A DNA stretch of 64,000 bases from Gordonia bronchialis DSM 43247. Its GTDB lineage: Bacteria > Actinomycetota > Actinomycetes > Mycobacteriales > Mycobacteriaceae. A program made the translations under genes and the position numbers. Numbering within the stretch: the stretch's first letter is position 1; every line of letters begins with the position of its first letter. Positions 16,810-24,724 of the stretch are shown here, piece by piece. The notes beneath the pieces were generated by a model. It was not told the DNA's origin, did no database searches, and worked only from the letters and a program-made list of their open reading frames with translations. The DNA is taken from contig NC_013442.1 in the NCBI RefSeq assembly GCF_000024785.1, forward strand, positions 1 to 64,000. Reading direction: 5' to 3'.

Positions 16810-18864
16810 GTGTCCGCTACACCTGCTTCTAGTGTGTCGGATCACGACTCGGTTGCGGCCGAGTCTCGGTGGTCTGCGTTGTATCGGTTGCTGCTTGCGC
16901 CGGGAACGATGGCGTGGGCGTTGGCTCCGACGACCACACCGAACCGTCCGGTGAAGGAGCGTGCCGGCGACGCTGTCGAATTGATCGGCGAGGCCGAGCA
17001 TGCCGGAGCCGGTCGGGCGGTGTGGGCGGTGGTGGCCCCGGTGCGGACGGATCTGCTTGTCATCGACCTGGACCGCTGCGCAAGCCAGGTATGGCCGCAG
17101 CTACAGGATGTGGCCGATGAACACTCGGCCGAGGTGGCCTACCTGGCCGCGTCGGGTAGCCCGGACAGCATCCACGTCGCCCTGAGCTGCGCGACCACCG
17201 CCGGCGAACACGCCATCACCGATTACCTCGGCCGACTGCGCGCCCAGCTGGGTCTGCCAGCGTCACGTATTGCGGTGCAGCCGCGAGGTCATCTGCTCCG
17301 CCTGCCCGGGTCCGCCTCGCTCAAACCAGGTGGCCGGCACTGTGCGCCCGTCGACGACGACCTCCGCCCGATCACCGCGGTCGCGGCAGTGCAGCGTCTC
17401 CAGAGCGTGCTCAACGACCGTCTCGCCCCGGTGCAGGGCGAGTTCACCCGTCATGACGGCCGGTGGTGCGTCCGAGTCCCGGCGGTCACGTACCGGGCGG
17501 GCCTCGATGTGGAAGTCCGGCGCCGCGACGGCCTGATCAAGGTCGTCGAGCTAGGCGAGGTCGCCCACACAGCAGGTGACCGCATCGTTGCCGAGTTCGT
17601 CGACGCAGGCGACACCCCGTCGGACACCACCTCCGCGACCTCGGGCCTTGCCCGTGCGCCGCAGTTACGCCTGGTCGGCGACGGCGATGATGCGTTGCAA
17701 TGGCAGTCCCCGCGGGCGTGGCGGCCGAGGCAAAGCCTGTCAGCCGCTGATTGGCAGATCCTCACCGACTCGACGACGTCGGATCGCTCCGCCGCGGCGA
17801 CGGCCGCAGCGTGGGTGTTGTGGCGGGCGGGTGTGCGCACGTTCGCCGCGGCGCGCTGGTATTACCAGCATCTGCCGGCCTTTCGGAAGTTCCGCGACCG
17901 CGACCGGGATTCTCGCGGTGGTGGCACTTCTACTCGGTCGGCGTGTGTCGCCCATTGGGAGGCCATTGCCGAGCGTGCCCGCACTTATCGACCGCCGATC
18001 AGCCCCACGGATCAGGACATGCTCGACGAGGCCTTCTCCGCCGTGGCCACCTGGGACGACCCTGCTCTGGTCGCCGCGGGAGTCGCGGTCCTGACTCACC
18101 GCTTTGGCGATGGTTACGGCCTGCGCGATCGCCCCATCGCCAAGCGTGACCTCGCTGCCTGGATGTTTGTGTGCGACAGCCGCGCCCACACCTATCTCAA
18201 GGCTCTCGTCGAGCTCGGCCTGCTTATCTGCGCACGCGACTGGGCTGATGGGCCGCCCTGGCAGGCGACGCTCTGGCACCTTGGTGCAGCAGGCGGCATT
18301 TACCGAGGGAATGGTGCCCATGACGTCACACATCTAAAAGGGGCCTCGCCCCCCCTCCACCCCCTGTGGGGAAAGTTGGGGTTCGTGGCGTACGCGGTGT
18401 GGTCGTACACCCTGCACTCCCCCACCGGGCTGCGTAGCTCGCTGATCGCGAAGGAATGTGGCCTCGAGGTGGGTGACCGAACACACGGGGCTGTGCGGGT
18501 GTTACGTGAGTTGGCTGAGCTGGGGCTAGTTGAACGGCTGGGTCGGGGTCGAGGAACCCGGTGGAGTGGAGTTGGCGGTGTAGGGGTGGTTGCCGCGGCG
18601 GCCGAGCGAGTGGGCGCCGCTGAGCGTGCACGGCAGTTGCTGGCACGCATCGTGGCCGAGCGCAAGGTGTGGCACGCAGATGGCCCTGGCGAACGCTCGA
18701 GAATGGCCGCCCGACTGATTGAACTGCGGAAACGACTAACTCACACCGATATCGCCGGCCGTGATCAAGGCTCGCTATTCAGCGGATTTGAAGACATACG
18801 GCCATCGCCACTGAAAGGCTCCCAGCAACGCCGCCGTCGGTGGATTGATCGGTTACGAAGGTAA
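16810..18864 (+). CDS. Primase-like plasmid replication protein (Rep)
   Basis: A 684-residue protein. The N-terminal 270 residues look like a primase-polymerase (AEP) domain: LLVIDLDRC carries an acidic pair, and IAVQPRGHLLRLPGSASLKP is a likely nucleotide-binding segment followed by GGRHC. The middle and C-terminal parts are helical, with a winged-helix-like LRSSLIAKECGL…GAVRVLRELAELGLVE near residues 535-580. Similar proteins act as replication initiators or primases of Gordonia and Rhodococcus plasmids. The start is uncertain (TTG 16807, GTG 16810 or GTG near 16834). The place between a control-type small gene and par supports a Rep role. Confidence 0.65.
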   Translation: MSATPASSVSDHDSVAAESRWSALYRLLLAPGTMAWALAPTTTPNRPVKERAGDAVELIGEAEHAGAGRAVWAVVAPVRTDLLVIDLDRCASQVWPQLQDVADEHSAEVAYLAASGSPDSIHVALSCATTAGEHAITDYLGRLRAQLGLPASRIAVQPRGHLLRLPGSASLKPGGRHCAPVDDDLRPITAVAAVQRLQSVLNDRLAPVQGEFTRHDGRWCVRVPAVTYRAGLDVEVRRRDGLIKVVELGEVAHTAGDRIVAEFVDAGDTPSDTTSATSGLARAPQLRLVGDGDDALQWQSPRAWRPRQSLSAADWQILTDSTTSDRSAAATAAAWVLWRAGVRTFAAARWYYQHLPAFRKFRDRDRDSRGGGTSTRSACVAHWEAIAERARTYRPPISPTDQDMLDEAFSAVATWDDPALVAAGVAVLTHRFGDGYGLRDRPIAKRDLAAWMFVCDSRAHTYLKALVELGLLICARDWADGPPWQATLWHLGAAGGIYRGNGAHDVTHLKGASPPLHPLWGKLGFVAYAVWSYTLHSPTGLRSSLIAKECGLEVGDRTHGAVRVLRELAELGLVERLGRGRGTRWSGVGGVGVVAAAAERVGAAERARQLLARIVAERKVWHADGPGERSRMAARLIELRKRLTHTDIAGRDQGSLFSGFEDIRPSPLKGSQQRRRRWIDRLRR

Positions 18865-18980
18865 GCTCCGAGCTTCTCCCGGAGGGTGAGGAGCCGGAAA
18901 GAGCAACGGTGGCGCGCCCACTAAGCGAGGTTCTGAGTCTGACCGGCGGTGCACCGCCACGAATCGATCCAGAGAACGGA

Positions 18981-19190
18981 CCTAGCGTTGCTATCTTCGC
19001 TTGCATAGCTAGTACCGCTAGCGTTGCTGGTACAGCCTACGTTGCTAGGTGCGCTGGTGCTGCATCGTGTGCGTGCGTAGCAAGTGCCACTAAGTTAGGC
19101 ACAGTAGTCACACAAGCTAACGCGGACCGCCTCGCTAGCATCGCATCCGTAGCAGTGCTAGCATCCGTAGCAGTAGTAGCGATCAGTTCG
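18981..19190 (+). repeat. Centromere-like repeat cluster (parS/parC candidate)
   Basis: The 360 bp before parA contain many short repeats built on TAGC. CTAGCGTTGCT occurs at 18982-18992 and 19018-19028 with a degenerate copy at about 19037. GCTAGCA occurs at 19134 and 19157, and ATCCGTAGCAGT occurs twice near 19144-19175, followed by AGTAGCG. The same GCTAGC core recurs as an inverted repeat at 20310-20328 at the end of the parB-like gene. Iterated sites beside a parA-small partner operon are the usual centromere and operator. An open frame runs through the repeats but is probably an artefact of their spacing. Confidence 0.65.
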
Positions 19191-19228
19191 CATTTGATTT
19201 TCCAGAGCGAGAAAGGAACGGTCGGTTC

Positions 19229-20005
19229 ATGCAGCCCAAGAAGATAGCTGTAGCCAATCAGAAGGGGGGCGTGGGGAAGACGGCCACCGTGCTGGGCCTT
19301 GCCTCGGCGCTAAGCTCCCAGGGCTCCAACGTGCTCGTGGTTGATATGGACCCCCAGGGCAACGCCACGACAGGCCTTGGTGTTGCGAGCGACGACATCC
19401 CCACTGCGTATGACCTCATGACCCAATCGACGCCCGGCACCGCTGCAACTGCTGTAATTGCAACGCCGTGGGAGCATGTTGATCTCATCCCGGCAAGTGT
19501 GTTCCTCGCCAACATCGAGGCTGACGGCAGCAACGACCTCATCTTCCGGCTGGACATAGCGTTCGAAGGGCTCGACCTCTCTGATTACTCACTGGTCCTG
19601 TTTGACTGTCCGCCGAGCCTGGGAAAGCTGCTGTTCGCAGTGCTCTGTGCGGCTGACGGAGTGATCGCGGTGACTGAGCCCACCATCGACAGCGTCGGGG
19701 GCGTCGCCAATCTGCACGACACGATCCGAAGCGTCGTCCGGCGCCCGAACCCACGATTGAACTTCGAGAAGATCGTCATCAGTCGCCGCCGCAAAACGGG
19801 CGAGCACCAGTTCCGAGAGACCGAGCTCCGCGCAGCCTATGGAGATCTCGTAGCACGAACCGTCATCCCGGAACTCGCCGCAAGACAAGATGCCCATAGC
19901 GCTCACACGCCCATACACAAGTTCCGCGGCGGCAAGGCGCTGGCGCTCCAGCTGGCCTACACCGATCTGCTCGCAGAACTTGACCTGAAGGAGAAGGTCT
20001 CATGA
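19229..20005 (+). CDS. parA: ParA-family partition ATPase
   Basis: A 258-residue Par[21 protein letters not shown] is the deviant Walker [18 protein letters not shown] the A' motif, and [11 protein letters not shown] the Walker B. It is of the short type (no N-terminal HTH), typical of type Ib plasmid partition systems in which a small RHH-like partner binds the centromere. The partner gene follows in an ATGA overlap, and a repeat array lies upstream. It should move plasmid copies using ATP-driven binding to nonspecific DNA. Confidence 0.9.
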   Translation: MQPKKIAVANQKGGVGKTATVLGLASALSSQGSNVLVVDMDPQGNATTGLGVASDDIPTAYDLMTQSTPGTAATAVIATPWEHVDLIPASVFLANIEADGSNDLIFRLDIAFEGLDLSDYSLVLFDCPPSLGKLLFAVLCAADGVIAVTEPTIDSVGGVANLHDTIRSVVRRPNPRLNFEKIVISRRRKTGEHQFRETELRAAYGDLVARTVIPELAARQDAHSAHTPIHKFRGGKALALQLAYTDLLAELDLKEKVS

Positions 20006-20316
20006 GTTCGGTCAACCGCGCCCCAGCGATCAGCCGGCGCCATCCGGCAGAGAATCTTCCTGAGCGGCCCCCCCGCACAGAACAAGAAGGCACTGCCGAT
20101 GGTGGCCGGGCTGCTGTAGGCGCGCCAACGCCGGCAGCTGACGGCGGCATCGAGAAATTGACCGAACAGCACAACGTCCGAATCCGTCCGAGCGTCAAGG
20201 ACCGTGCAGTTCGCGCCGTGGGGAAGATCCGTTACGAAACGGGCGATTCGACCGTGTCCTTACAGTCGATCACGGACGCTGCACTCGATGAGTACCTCAC
20301 GAAACACGGGTGCTAG
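20002..20316 (+). CDS. Small centromere-binding partition partner (ParB-like)
   Basis: A 104-residue protein translated from an ATGA overlap with parA. The N-terminal half is Pro/Ala/Arg-rich and flexible, as needed to stimulate ParA. The C-terminal 50 residues ([19 protein letters not shown] then [17 protein letters not shown]) look like a ribbon-helix-helix-type DNA-binding fold. It probably binds the TAGC-rich repeats at 18981-19190 and represses parA. It is not a canonical ParB with a CTPase domain. Confidence 0.7.
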   Translation: MSSVNRAPAISRRHPAENLPERPPRTEQEGTADGGRAAVGAPTPAADGGIEKLTEQHNVRIRPSVKDRAVRAVGKIRYETGDSTVSLQSITDAALDEYLTKHGC

Positions 20317-20328
20317 CTCAGCTAGCAC
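20310..20328. repeat. Inverted repeat with the GCTAGC centromere core
   Basis: GTGCTAGC and GCTAGCAC flank TCA and overlap the parB-like stop codon. The GCTAGC core matches the motif enriched upstream of parA, so this may be an additional binding site downstream of the par operon. Confidence 0.5.
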
Positions 20329-20340
20329 AGCTACGTAAGC

Positions 20341-20372
20341 GGCCCTGGTGGTGAGTCAGCACCACCAGGGCC
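20341..20372 (+). terminator. Terminator of the par operon
   Basis: GGCCCTGGTGGT (20341-20352) pairs perfectly with ACCACCAGGGCC (20361-20372) around an 8-nt loop, between the parB-like gene and the next gene. There is no T-run, but a 12-bp GC-rich stem is sufficient for a strong hairpin. Confidence 0.75.
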
Positions 20373-20401
20373 TACTCGACCACAGATTGGAGCTGTGATC
20401 A

Positions 20402-21304
20402 ATGTTCGATGCTACCCAGGCAACCGTAGGTCACCGGAAAACTCAGCGGCCCGGAACGCACGCACTCCTCGCTGCCGGACTCAGCCTCATCGTGGCGGGC
20501 GCCGCGTTTGCGCTCAGCTTCTCGGCGCTGGCAGACCTCGCCCGCATGACTGGCGTCTTCCCCGAACCATTGCCGGGCTTGTTCCCGATCGTCATCGACG
20601 TGTTCATGATTCAGGCGAGCTACTCGCTTGTGGTCGCTGCTGCTGCTGATGACCGTGGGAGCAGAAACTATCATTGGTCCGTACTCGCCGTGACCTCGAC
20701 GGTCTCAGTTGCGCTCAACTGCTACCACGCCCTGGCCGCCAGTGGTGATGTACTGCCCTCGGCCGTGTCCGCGGCGATCGCGAGCATCCCGCCCCTGGCG
20801 CTACTCGCGAGCACGCACGGCCTGATCGTCCACCTCAGCGCCCGTCGTACCGAGCAGGAGCGTGCACCGCATGCACCCAACAAGGTCACCTCTGCCGCAC
20901 CAGCGATCGACATGCAGTCATCACCCTTGAGCTTCCCGGACGATGACGACAACGTCGGAAATGCCGCTGGAGCGACCGGAGCGCCGGCGGGGGAGGAGAG
21001 CACGGCGCACCAGAGTGATTCAGGACCGGTGGAGAGCGTAAGCGTGCCGCGCATGACCGACGGCGACCTGCAGCTCGCACGCACCGTGCACGTCGCCACC
21101 CGATCCACCAAACCTGTGCACGAGATTGCGATCGCGCTCGCCTATGCCCGTGACGGCCACACTGCTGCGTCGATCGAGAACGCGTTGAACAACTCGGTGC
21201 ACCGTACGACGATCAGCAGATGGCTCACCGCTGCGCGCGTCTCGGGCAGCGACGTCAGTGGGCCATCAGCATCTGAAGCGCCTACACCACACGTGTTGAC
21301 CTAG
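20402..21304 (+). CDS. DUF2637 membrane protein
   Basis: A 300-residue protein. The N-terminal 150 residues have four hydrophobic segments (ALLAAGLSLIVAGAAFALSF, LFPIVIDVFMIQASYSLVVA and two more), the pattern of DUF2637 proteins found in nearly every large actinobacterial plasmid, sometimes linked to spread (Spd) functions. The C-terminal third is soluble and ends in an HTH-like segment (GHTAASIENALNNSVHRTTI then SRWLTAARV). It may couple membrane and DNA, but the function is not established. It converges with the GNAT gene. Confidence 0.75.
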   Translation: MFDATQATVGHRKTQRPGTHALLAAGLSLIVAGAAFALSFSALADLARMTGVFPEPLPGLFPIVIDVFMIQASYSLVVAAAADDRGSRNYHWSVLAVTSTVSVALNCYHALAASGDVLPSAVSAAIASIPPLALLASTHGLIVHLSARRTEQERAPHAPNKVTSAAPAIDMQSSPLSFPDDDDNVGNAAGATGAPAGEESTAHQSDSGPVESVSVPRMTDGDLQLARTVHVATRSTKPVHEIAIALAYARDGHTAASIENALNNSVHRTTISRWLTAARVSGSDVSGPSASEAPTPHVLT

Positions 21305-21309
21305 TTGAC

Positions 21310-21984
21310 CTAAAGGTCGCTGCGTGTGGGGAGCGCACCCCATACACGACGTCCGCTCGTACCACGGCGCTCTATGTCTCCAAGCTCCCGATAGAACCAC
21401 CAACCCGGCCCAGAGATAGCACTGTCATGCTTCATTGGCATCCCAACAACAGGGTCGCGGGGCAGGCCGGTGTTCTTCGGCATCACTGTGTAGCCGCATG
21501 ATTCGAAGAATCCCTGCGCTTTGTCAGCTTCGCTGCTGAATCCGTGGAGGTAGCGGCACCCACTTTGAGCAGCGAGGTGCGCAACACGTTCTTCGAGGAG
21601 CCGGCCAATCCCTCTGCCTCGGCATTCTTCAGCCACCGCAAACTCCTGAATCGTTCGCGCCTCGCGCAGGAATCTGGTCGTCCACACTGCATCCGGCTGT
21701 GCGTGATCTGGGAGGTTCCCGAAGGCATCCAAGTAAGCCCAGGATGGAGCGACATGTGCAGCGGCTTGGAGCTTGCCGGATTCGTCCTTAACACCTACCC
21801 AAATCTCCAGGCCCCGAGGATCGCCGGCAAGAAACCACCGAGCGCGCCCGTTCTTCTTGCCCGCCTCCGGGCTGGAGACCTCACTATGGAGTCCATGAAT
21901 GCAGCATTGGAACAGCCGCACTGCGGAGCGATAGTTTGAGGTGAGGTCTGTAAAGCGGTACCCGTCCGGGAGGAGCGTATTCAC
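21310..21984 (-). CDS. GNAT-family N-acetyltransferase
   Basis: A 224-residue protein with the GNAT acetyl-CoA loop in EFAVAEECRGRGIGRLLEER (R-G-x-G-x-G type, about residues 134-153) and the later GFFESCGYTVM segment that closes the fold. GTG 21984 gives a GTGA overlap with the upstream gene; the longer reading from 22080 lies inside that gene. It is the last gene of the small-protein operon that starts at 24387. The substrate is unknown; an amine on a small molecule or a protein is possible. Confidence 0.8.
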   Translation of the reverse strand: MNTLLPDGYRFTDLTSNYRSAVRLFQCCIHGLHSEVSSPEAGKKNGRARWFLAGDPRGLEIWVGVKDESGKLQAAAHVAPSWAYLDAFGNLPDHAQPDAVWTTRFLREARTIQEFAVAEECRGRGIGRLLEERVAHLAAQSGCRYLHGFSSEADKAQGFFESCGYTVMPKNTGLPRDPVVGMPMKHDSAISGPGWWFYRELGDIERRGTSGRRVWGALPTRSDL

Positions 21985-22436
21985 TGCAGTTCTCCACCGT
22001 AAAATTTGGGGACCTCGGCGCGGGCCCTGATACGCCCTGGCCGCCACTGACTGCGATCGAGTTCGAGAAGAATGTTCCACTCGACGTGGTCGTCGCAGAC
22101 CAGGCCATCGTCAGTACGGGTGGCGGCGAGGTACGCGGCGGCTTGTCCTGTGCTCTCGCTGCTGCGTAGATGAATTCTCATGCGAGGGTCCTTGGCAAGC
22201 AGCTGGTCACGTCGAGCCCGTAGCAGTGTGAGGTCTGCACGGGCCTTGATGAATGCCGCCCAGCCGGTCCTGCCCCAGGAGGGACGCCACTCGCGGTCGA
22301 CGTAGGCGATGACCTCGTCATCGGTGAGGTCGAGGTCCTCGACGTCGATGGTGTCGGTGCGGTCAGCGATCCAGCGGCGGGCGTCGGCCAGTGCTGCTCG
22401 GGCGTGCCCTTGGGTGTATGTGTGTGGTGTCGCCAT
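21981..22436 (-). CDS. Plasmid hypothetical protein with ADARRW/TGWAAFI domain
   Basis: A 151-residue protein. The first 70 residues (ALADARRWIAD, DLTDDEVIAYVDREW, RTGWAAFIKARADL) closely match the product of 52865-53143, so the two are paralogues of a small plasmid-borne domain. The C-terminal part of this copy is absent from the other. It overlaps the GNAT gene by 4 bp. Helical content and the acidic middle suggest a protein-protein module. No family name is known to me. Confidence 0.7.
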   Translation of the reverse strand: MATPHTYTQGHARAALADARRWIADRTDTIDVEDLDLTDDEVIAYVDREWRPSWGRTGWAAFIKARADLTLLRARRDQLLAKDPRMRIHLRSSESTGQAAAYLAATRTDDGLVCDDHVEWNILLELDRSQWRPGRIRARAEVPKFYGGELQ

Positions 22437-22476
22437 GTGGCGCAGCTTCTTTCGTTTGGTCGGATGACACGGTGGG

Positions 22477-22647
22477 CTAGTCGAGGTGTTCGAGCTGGTT
22501 GGGTGGGTGCAGGGTGCGGTCGCCGTCGGGCCGTGTGACGCTGATCAGGTCGCCGAGAGTCCCGGCGATCTTGCCCCATGCGCCACGGTCGGTGTCGAGG
22601 ATGCGGACGCGGTCACCGATCGCGAACTTGGGCTGATGCGGGTGCAT
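22477..22647 (-). CDS. Small KOW/SH3-like protein
   Basis: A 56-residue protein, MHPHQPKFAIGDRVRILDTD then GAWGKIAGTLGDLISVTRPD. The pattern GDxVRI…G…GxI…G resembles a KOW or SH3-like barrel. No clear Shine-Dalgarno is present before ATG 22647, but the operon context and protein-like sequence support it. Longer readings of the same frame are Arg/Pro-rich and implausible. Confidence 0.55.
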   Translation of the reverse strand: MHPHQPKFAIGDRVRILDTDRGAWGKIAGTLGDLISVTRPDGDRTLHPPNQLEHLD

Positions 22648-22685
22648 GGGCCGATTGTCGCAGGTGGGTCCGACAGTTGGCGGGT

Positions 22686-22868
22686 TCAGCGGACACCGCT
22701 GGGTGCGGGGCATCGCCGGTCGGCGGCGACGGGTTGATTGTTGCCGGCGAATCTTTGTCCGACGAGTTCGCCGCGCTGGTTCTGTCGGATCAGAATTCCG
22801 GTCGCGATGGCCATTCCGGTGAGCATGCCGACGGCTGCGCACCCGATGGCTTCCAGGCGCCACATCAT
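22686..22868 (-). CDS. Small single-helix membrane protein
   Basis: A 60-residue protein with one hydrophobic helix (IGCAAVGMLTGMAIATGILI) after a short N-terminus and then a charged tail. Its ATG overlaps the upstream stop (ATGA). No function can be assigned. Confidence 0.5.
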   Translation of the reverse strand: MMWRLEAIGCAAVGMLTGMAIATGILIRQNQRGELVGQRFAGNNQPVAADRRCPAPSGVR

Positions 22869-23077
22869 CGGCCCTGCTGTCCTGTGGTGGTGGTCGATAC
22901 GAATGTGCGCAGGCGCAGGCGGTAGCCGCGGTCGTAACCCGATCGAGGGTCGAAGGGGATACGCGCCAGGACCGCCGCGGCGGTGGCCGCCCGGTGGAGT
23001 GGGCTGACACGGCGAATCGTGTGGTCGGCCGCGAGGTAGCCACTGATCTCGTCCGATACGGTTGTGTGTTGAGGCAC
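22865..23077 (-). CDS. Small hypothetical protein of the 24-21 kb operon
   Basis: A 70-residue protein starting at GTG 23077 with AAAGGA about nine bases upstream. The first part (VSDEISGYLAADHTIRRVSP) is soluble and helical and the tail basic. It is translationally coupled to the next gene. A 12-bp hairpin lies 28 bp upstream of its start. Not recognised. Confidence 0.5.
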   Translation of the reverse strand: MPQHTTVSDEISGYLAADHTIRRVSPLHRAATAAAVLARIPFDPRSGYDRGYRLRLRTFVSTTTTGQQGR

Positions 23078-23104
23078 GGCACGGGTCCTTTCCGTGGTGT
23101 GTCA

Positions 23105-23134
23105 GGTCCGCAGGTGCTCCAACACCTGCGGACC
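23105..23134 (-). terminator. Perfect 12-bp hairpin upstream of 23077
   Basis: GGTCCGCAGGTG (23105-23116) pairs with CACCTGCGGACC (23123-23134) around a 6-nt loop. It could end transcripts from the 24387 operon or act as a leader hairpin for the genes that follow. Confidence 0.6.
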
Positions 23135-23138
23135 ACTT

Positions 23139-23167
23139 CTATTCGATGCTGATCTATTCGATGCTGA
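23139..23167. repeat. Two 14-bp direct repeats
   Basis: CTATTCGATGCTGA occurs at 23139-23152 and again at 23154-23167, a 15-bp period, beside the 23105 hairpin. Both could be protein-binding sites for the second half of the operon. Confidence 0.6.
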
Positions 23168-23456
23168 CGCTGGCGGCGGCGTTTCCTCCTCTGTCCTTTC
23201 TCTCCGGTCGTTTCGTGACATTTCCGGTGGCGCTGGCGTCGTTTTGTGACAGGGGCTGGGGGAGCGGTGTGCGGCGACGCCGCCGCCGGCCGAGTGCGGT
23301 CCGGCAGGCGGTCGAGCAGGTGGTGCGAGGCCGCCCGGTTGCCTTCCGAATGATCGGCCGGTCACAGACTGCGCAGTATCCGATGTCGGGTTGCTCGCCG
23401 GGAGATGGTGCGCCGGACTCGCTGGCAGGGTCCAGGTTCAGCGGCAGGGTGGCGTC
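23168..23456. other. Gene-free gap inside the small-protein operon
   Basis: No convincing gene was found here. The open frames present are Pro/Arg-rich and lack good starts. The region may hold the promoter for the genes from 23077 leftwards. Confidence 0.4.
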
Positions 23457-23885
23457 TCACGCCGGCACCCGTTCGTCGTCGCCAGCGTCGCAGCAGATCG
23501 CGGTGTGGGGTGAAATGCGTTGGTGCAGAGCGATAACCGCCACATCGTAGCCTCCACGCCCGCAGTAGCCGCACTGCACCACGGGGCGATCCCACCGGTC
23601 GGTTTCGGTGAAACACCAGCCAAGACTGGCGAGGTCGTAGAGGCCGTCGGCGGCAACGCGCAGGCGGTCGGGTTCGTCGGGATAGTCTTCGCAGATCACG
23701 ATGGCGGTCGAGCCCTCCCATGCGAGCTCGACGCCCGATGCGGCGTCGATCAGGGATTGCAGGGTTGCGCGCTCGACGACGGGGGTTAGCCACCCGTTCC
23801 ACCGCTGCCCGAATCGCACGGCCTGCCACGACCCGGCAGCGCCGTCGACGGTGAACGCTCTCGGATTGGGCGTGGTCGTCATCAT
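23457..23885 (-). CDS. Hypothetical protein with Cys pairs
   Basis: A 142-residue protein with a conserved-looking core (WNGWLTPVVERATLQSLIDA, AIVICEDYPDEPDRLRVAAD) and CGYCGRGGYDV plus ICCDAGDDE near the C-terminus, possible metal-binding Cys pairs. GGAG precedes ATG 23885, which overlaps the upstream stop (ATGA). Not recognised as a known family. Confidence 0.6.
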   Translation of the reverse strand: MMTTTPNPRAFTVDGAAGSWQAVRFGQRWNGWLTPVVERATLQSLIDAASGVELAWEGSTAIVICEDYPDEPDRLRVAADGLYDLASLGWCFTETDRWDRPVVQCGYCGRGGYDVAVIALHQRISPHTAICCDAGDDERVPA

Positions 23886-24157
23886 CGTGCACTCCTGTCG
23901 ATGAACAGCCGCGCGGCCGCGCGTTTGGCGTTCGAGCGGGCTTCCTCAGCCGCGTCCAGGTACTTGCGCATCGTGATGAGCGCCTCGGACACCTGGGCGA
24001 TGCACTCGGCCGGAGTGGTCTCGGCGCCGAGGGTGTCCACCGCGAGGTCGTCACGCTGCGCCAGCTCCCGGTAGTCCCGCTCGATCTCAATGGTCCTTCG
24101 CTGGAAGGCGAGGATGTCGTCGTAGAGTCGGTCGATCGGTTCATCAAGAGTGCTCAT
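23882..24157 (-). CDS. Small coiled-coil protein
   Basis: A 91-residue, almost entirely helical and strongly charged protein (DILAFQRRTIEIERDYRELA; EARSNAKRAAARLFIDRSAR). Probably a coiled-coil dimer. It is the second gene of the operon that begins at 24387 and is coupled to the next gene by ATGA. Confidence 0.6.
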   Translation of the reverse strand: MSTLDEPIDRLYDDILAFQRRTIEIERDYRELAQRDDLAVDTLGAETTPAECIAQVSEALITMRKYLDAAEEARSNAKRAAARLFIDRSAR

Positions 24158-24162
24158 TGCGA

Positions 24163-24387
24163 TCAGATCCTCACCAAGTCGAACGCGCTAGAATCGAGCC
24201 TCGCGACCTCGATCATCAGATGGATGAACAGCGGACGGTGATGCTCGCAGAGCATCTTGAATCCAAGGTCCCTTCGCTGCCAGACAACCAGCCACTCTGC
24301 GGTTCGGGTGCATTCGGCGAATACCTCGCATCCGGCGGTCAGCTCAGTGTCCACACCCTCTACCTCCGCCAGTGGCGTGGTGGCCAT
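24163..24387 (-). CDS. Small Cys/His-containing protein, first gene of the operon
   Basis: A 74-residue protein with CEVFAECTRTAEWLVVWQRR and MLCEHHRP, an arrangement (C…C…C-E-H-H) that could bind one zinc. GAGGAG lies nine bases before ATG 24387. It is transcribed from the palindrome-controlled promoter at 24409-24437, divergent from the RHH-like gene. Confidence 0.65.
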   Translation of the reverse strand: MATTPLAEVEGVDTELTAGCEVFAECTRTAEWLVVWQRRDLGFKMLCEHHRPLFIHLMIEVARLDSSAFDLVRI

Positions 24388-24408
24388 CGGTGACTCCTCG
24401 CGTATGGA

Positions 24409-24481
24409 AACCTAGCCGAGGTGGCTAGCCACCTCAATACTAGCCCGGTTTGTTGGCAGGTGGCAAGCCACCGTGCATACT
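24409..24481. promoter_or_regulatory. Divergent promoters with an operator palindrome in each 17-bp spacer
   Basis: Leftward promoter: -35 TTGAGG (24437-24432), 17-bp spacer, -10 TAGGTT (24414-24409). The perfect 18-bp palindrome GAGGTGGCTAGCCACCTC (24418-24435) fills the spacer. Rightward promoter: -35 TTGGCA (24453-24458), 17-bp spacer, -10 CATACT (24476-24481). GGTGGCAAGCCACC (24459-24472) sits in that spacer. The shared half-site is GGTGGC. The two palindrome centres are 39 bp apart. The adjacent RHH-like protein is the obvious repressor of both. Confidence 0.8.
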
Positions 24482-24487
24482 GGCACT

Positions 24488-24685
24488 ATGCCGTCGAAAC
24501 ACCGGTATCCGGCGATCACGCCACGCCCTGATCCCGAACTTCGGGATCGGGCGAAACAGGCTGTGGCACAGGTTGACTCGAATCTGAATCGGCATGTCAT
24601 CGAGTTTCTGCGGTGGTTGGTCGGTGACACCGACGAGTTGCCGCCGCGACCCGCTCAGCCAATACCGCCGGTCGACCCTGTGTGA
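24488..24685 (+). CDS. RHH-like regulator, probably leaderless
   Basis: A 65-residue protein, MPSKHRYPAITPRPDPELRD with a helix-turn-helix pair (AKQAVAQVDSNLNRHVIEFL then RWLVGDTDELPPRP). The layout of short strand plus two helices fits a ribbon-helix-helix repressor. The -10 box CATACT ends six bases before the ATG, so the transcript very likely starts at or next to the start codon without a ribosome-binding site. It is divergent from the small-protein operon across two palindromic operators it probably binds. Confidence 0.7.
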   Translation: MPSKHRYPAITPRPDPELRDRAKQAVAQVDSNLNRHVIEFLRWLVGDTDELPPRPAQPIPPVDPV

Positions 24686-24724
24686 CACCAATTCGCAGGA
24701 TTCCTCGCCTGGCTCGTGAGTCGG

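Noticed and set aside
18909..19247. 112-codon frame through the repeats before parA
   Set aside because: Its Ala/Val/Ser periodicity comes from the TAGC-type repeats, and it overlaps the parA start in another frame; a centromere is the simpler reading.
23102..23365. 87-codon minus-strand frame in the operon gap
   Set aside because: Pro/Arg/Ser-rich low-complexity translation, encloses a perfect hairpin and direct repeats, and lacks a ribosome-binding site.
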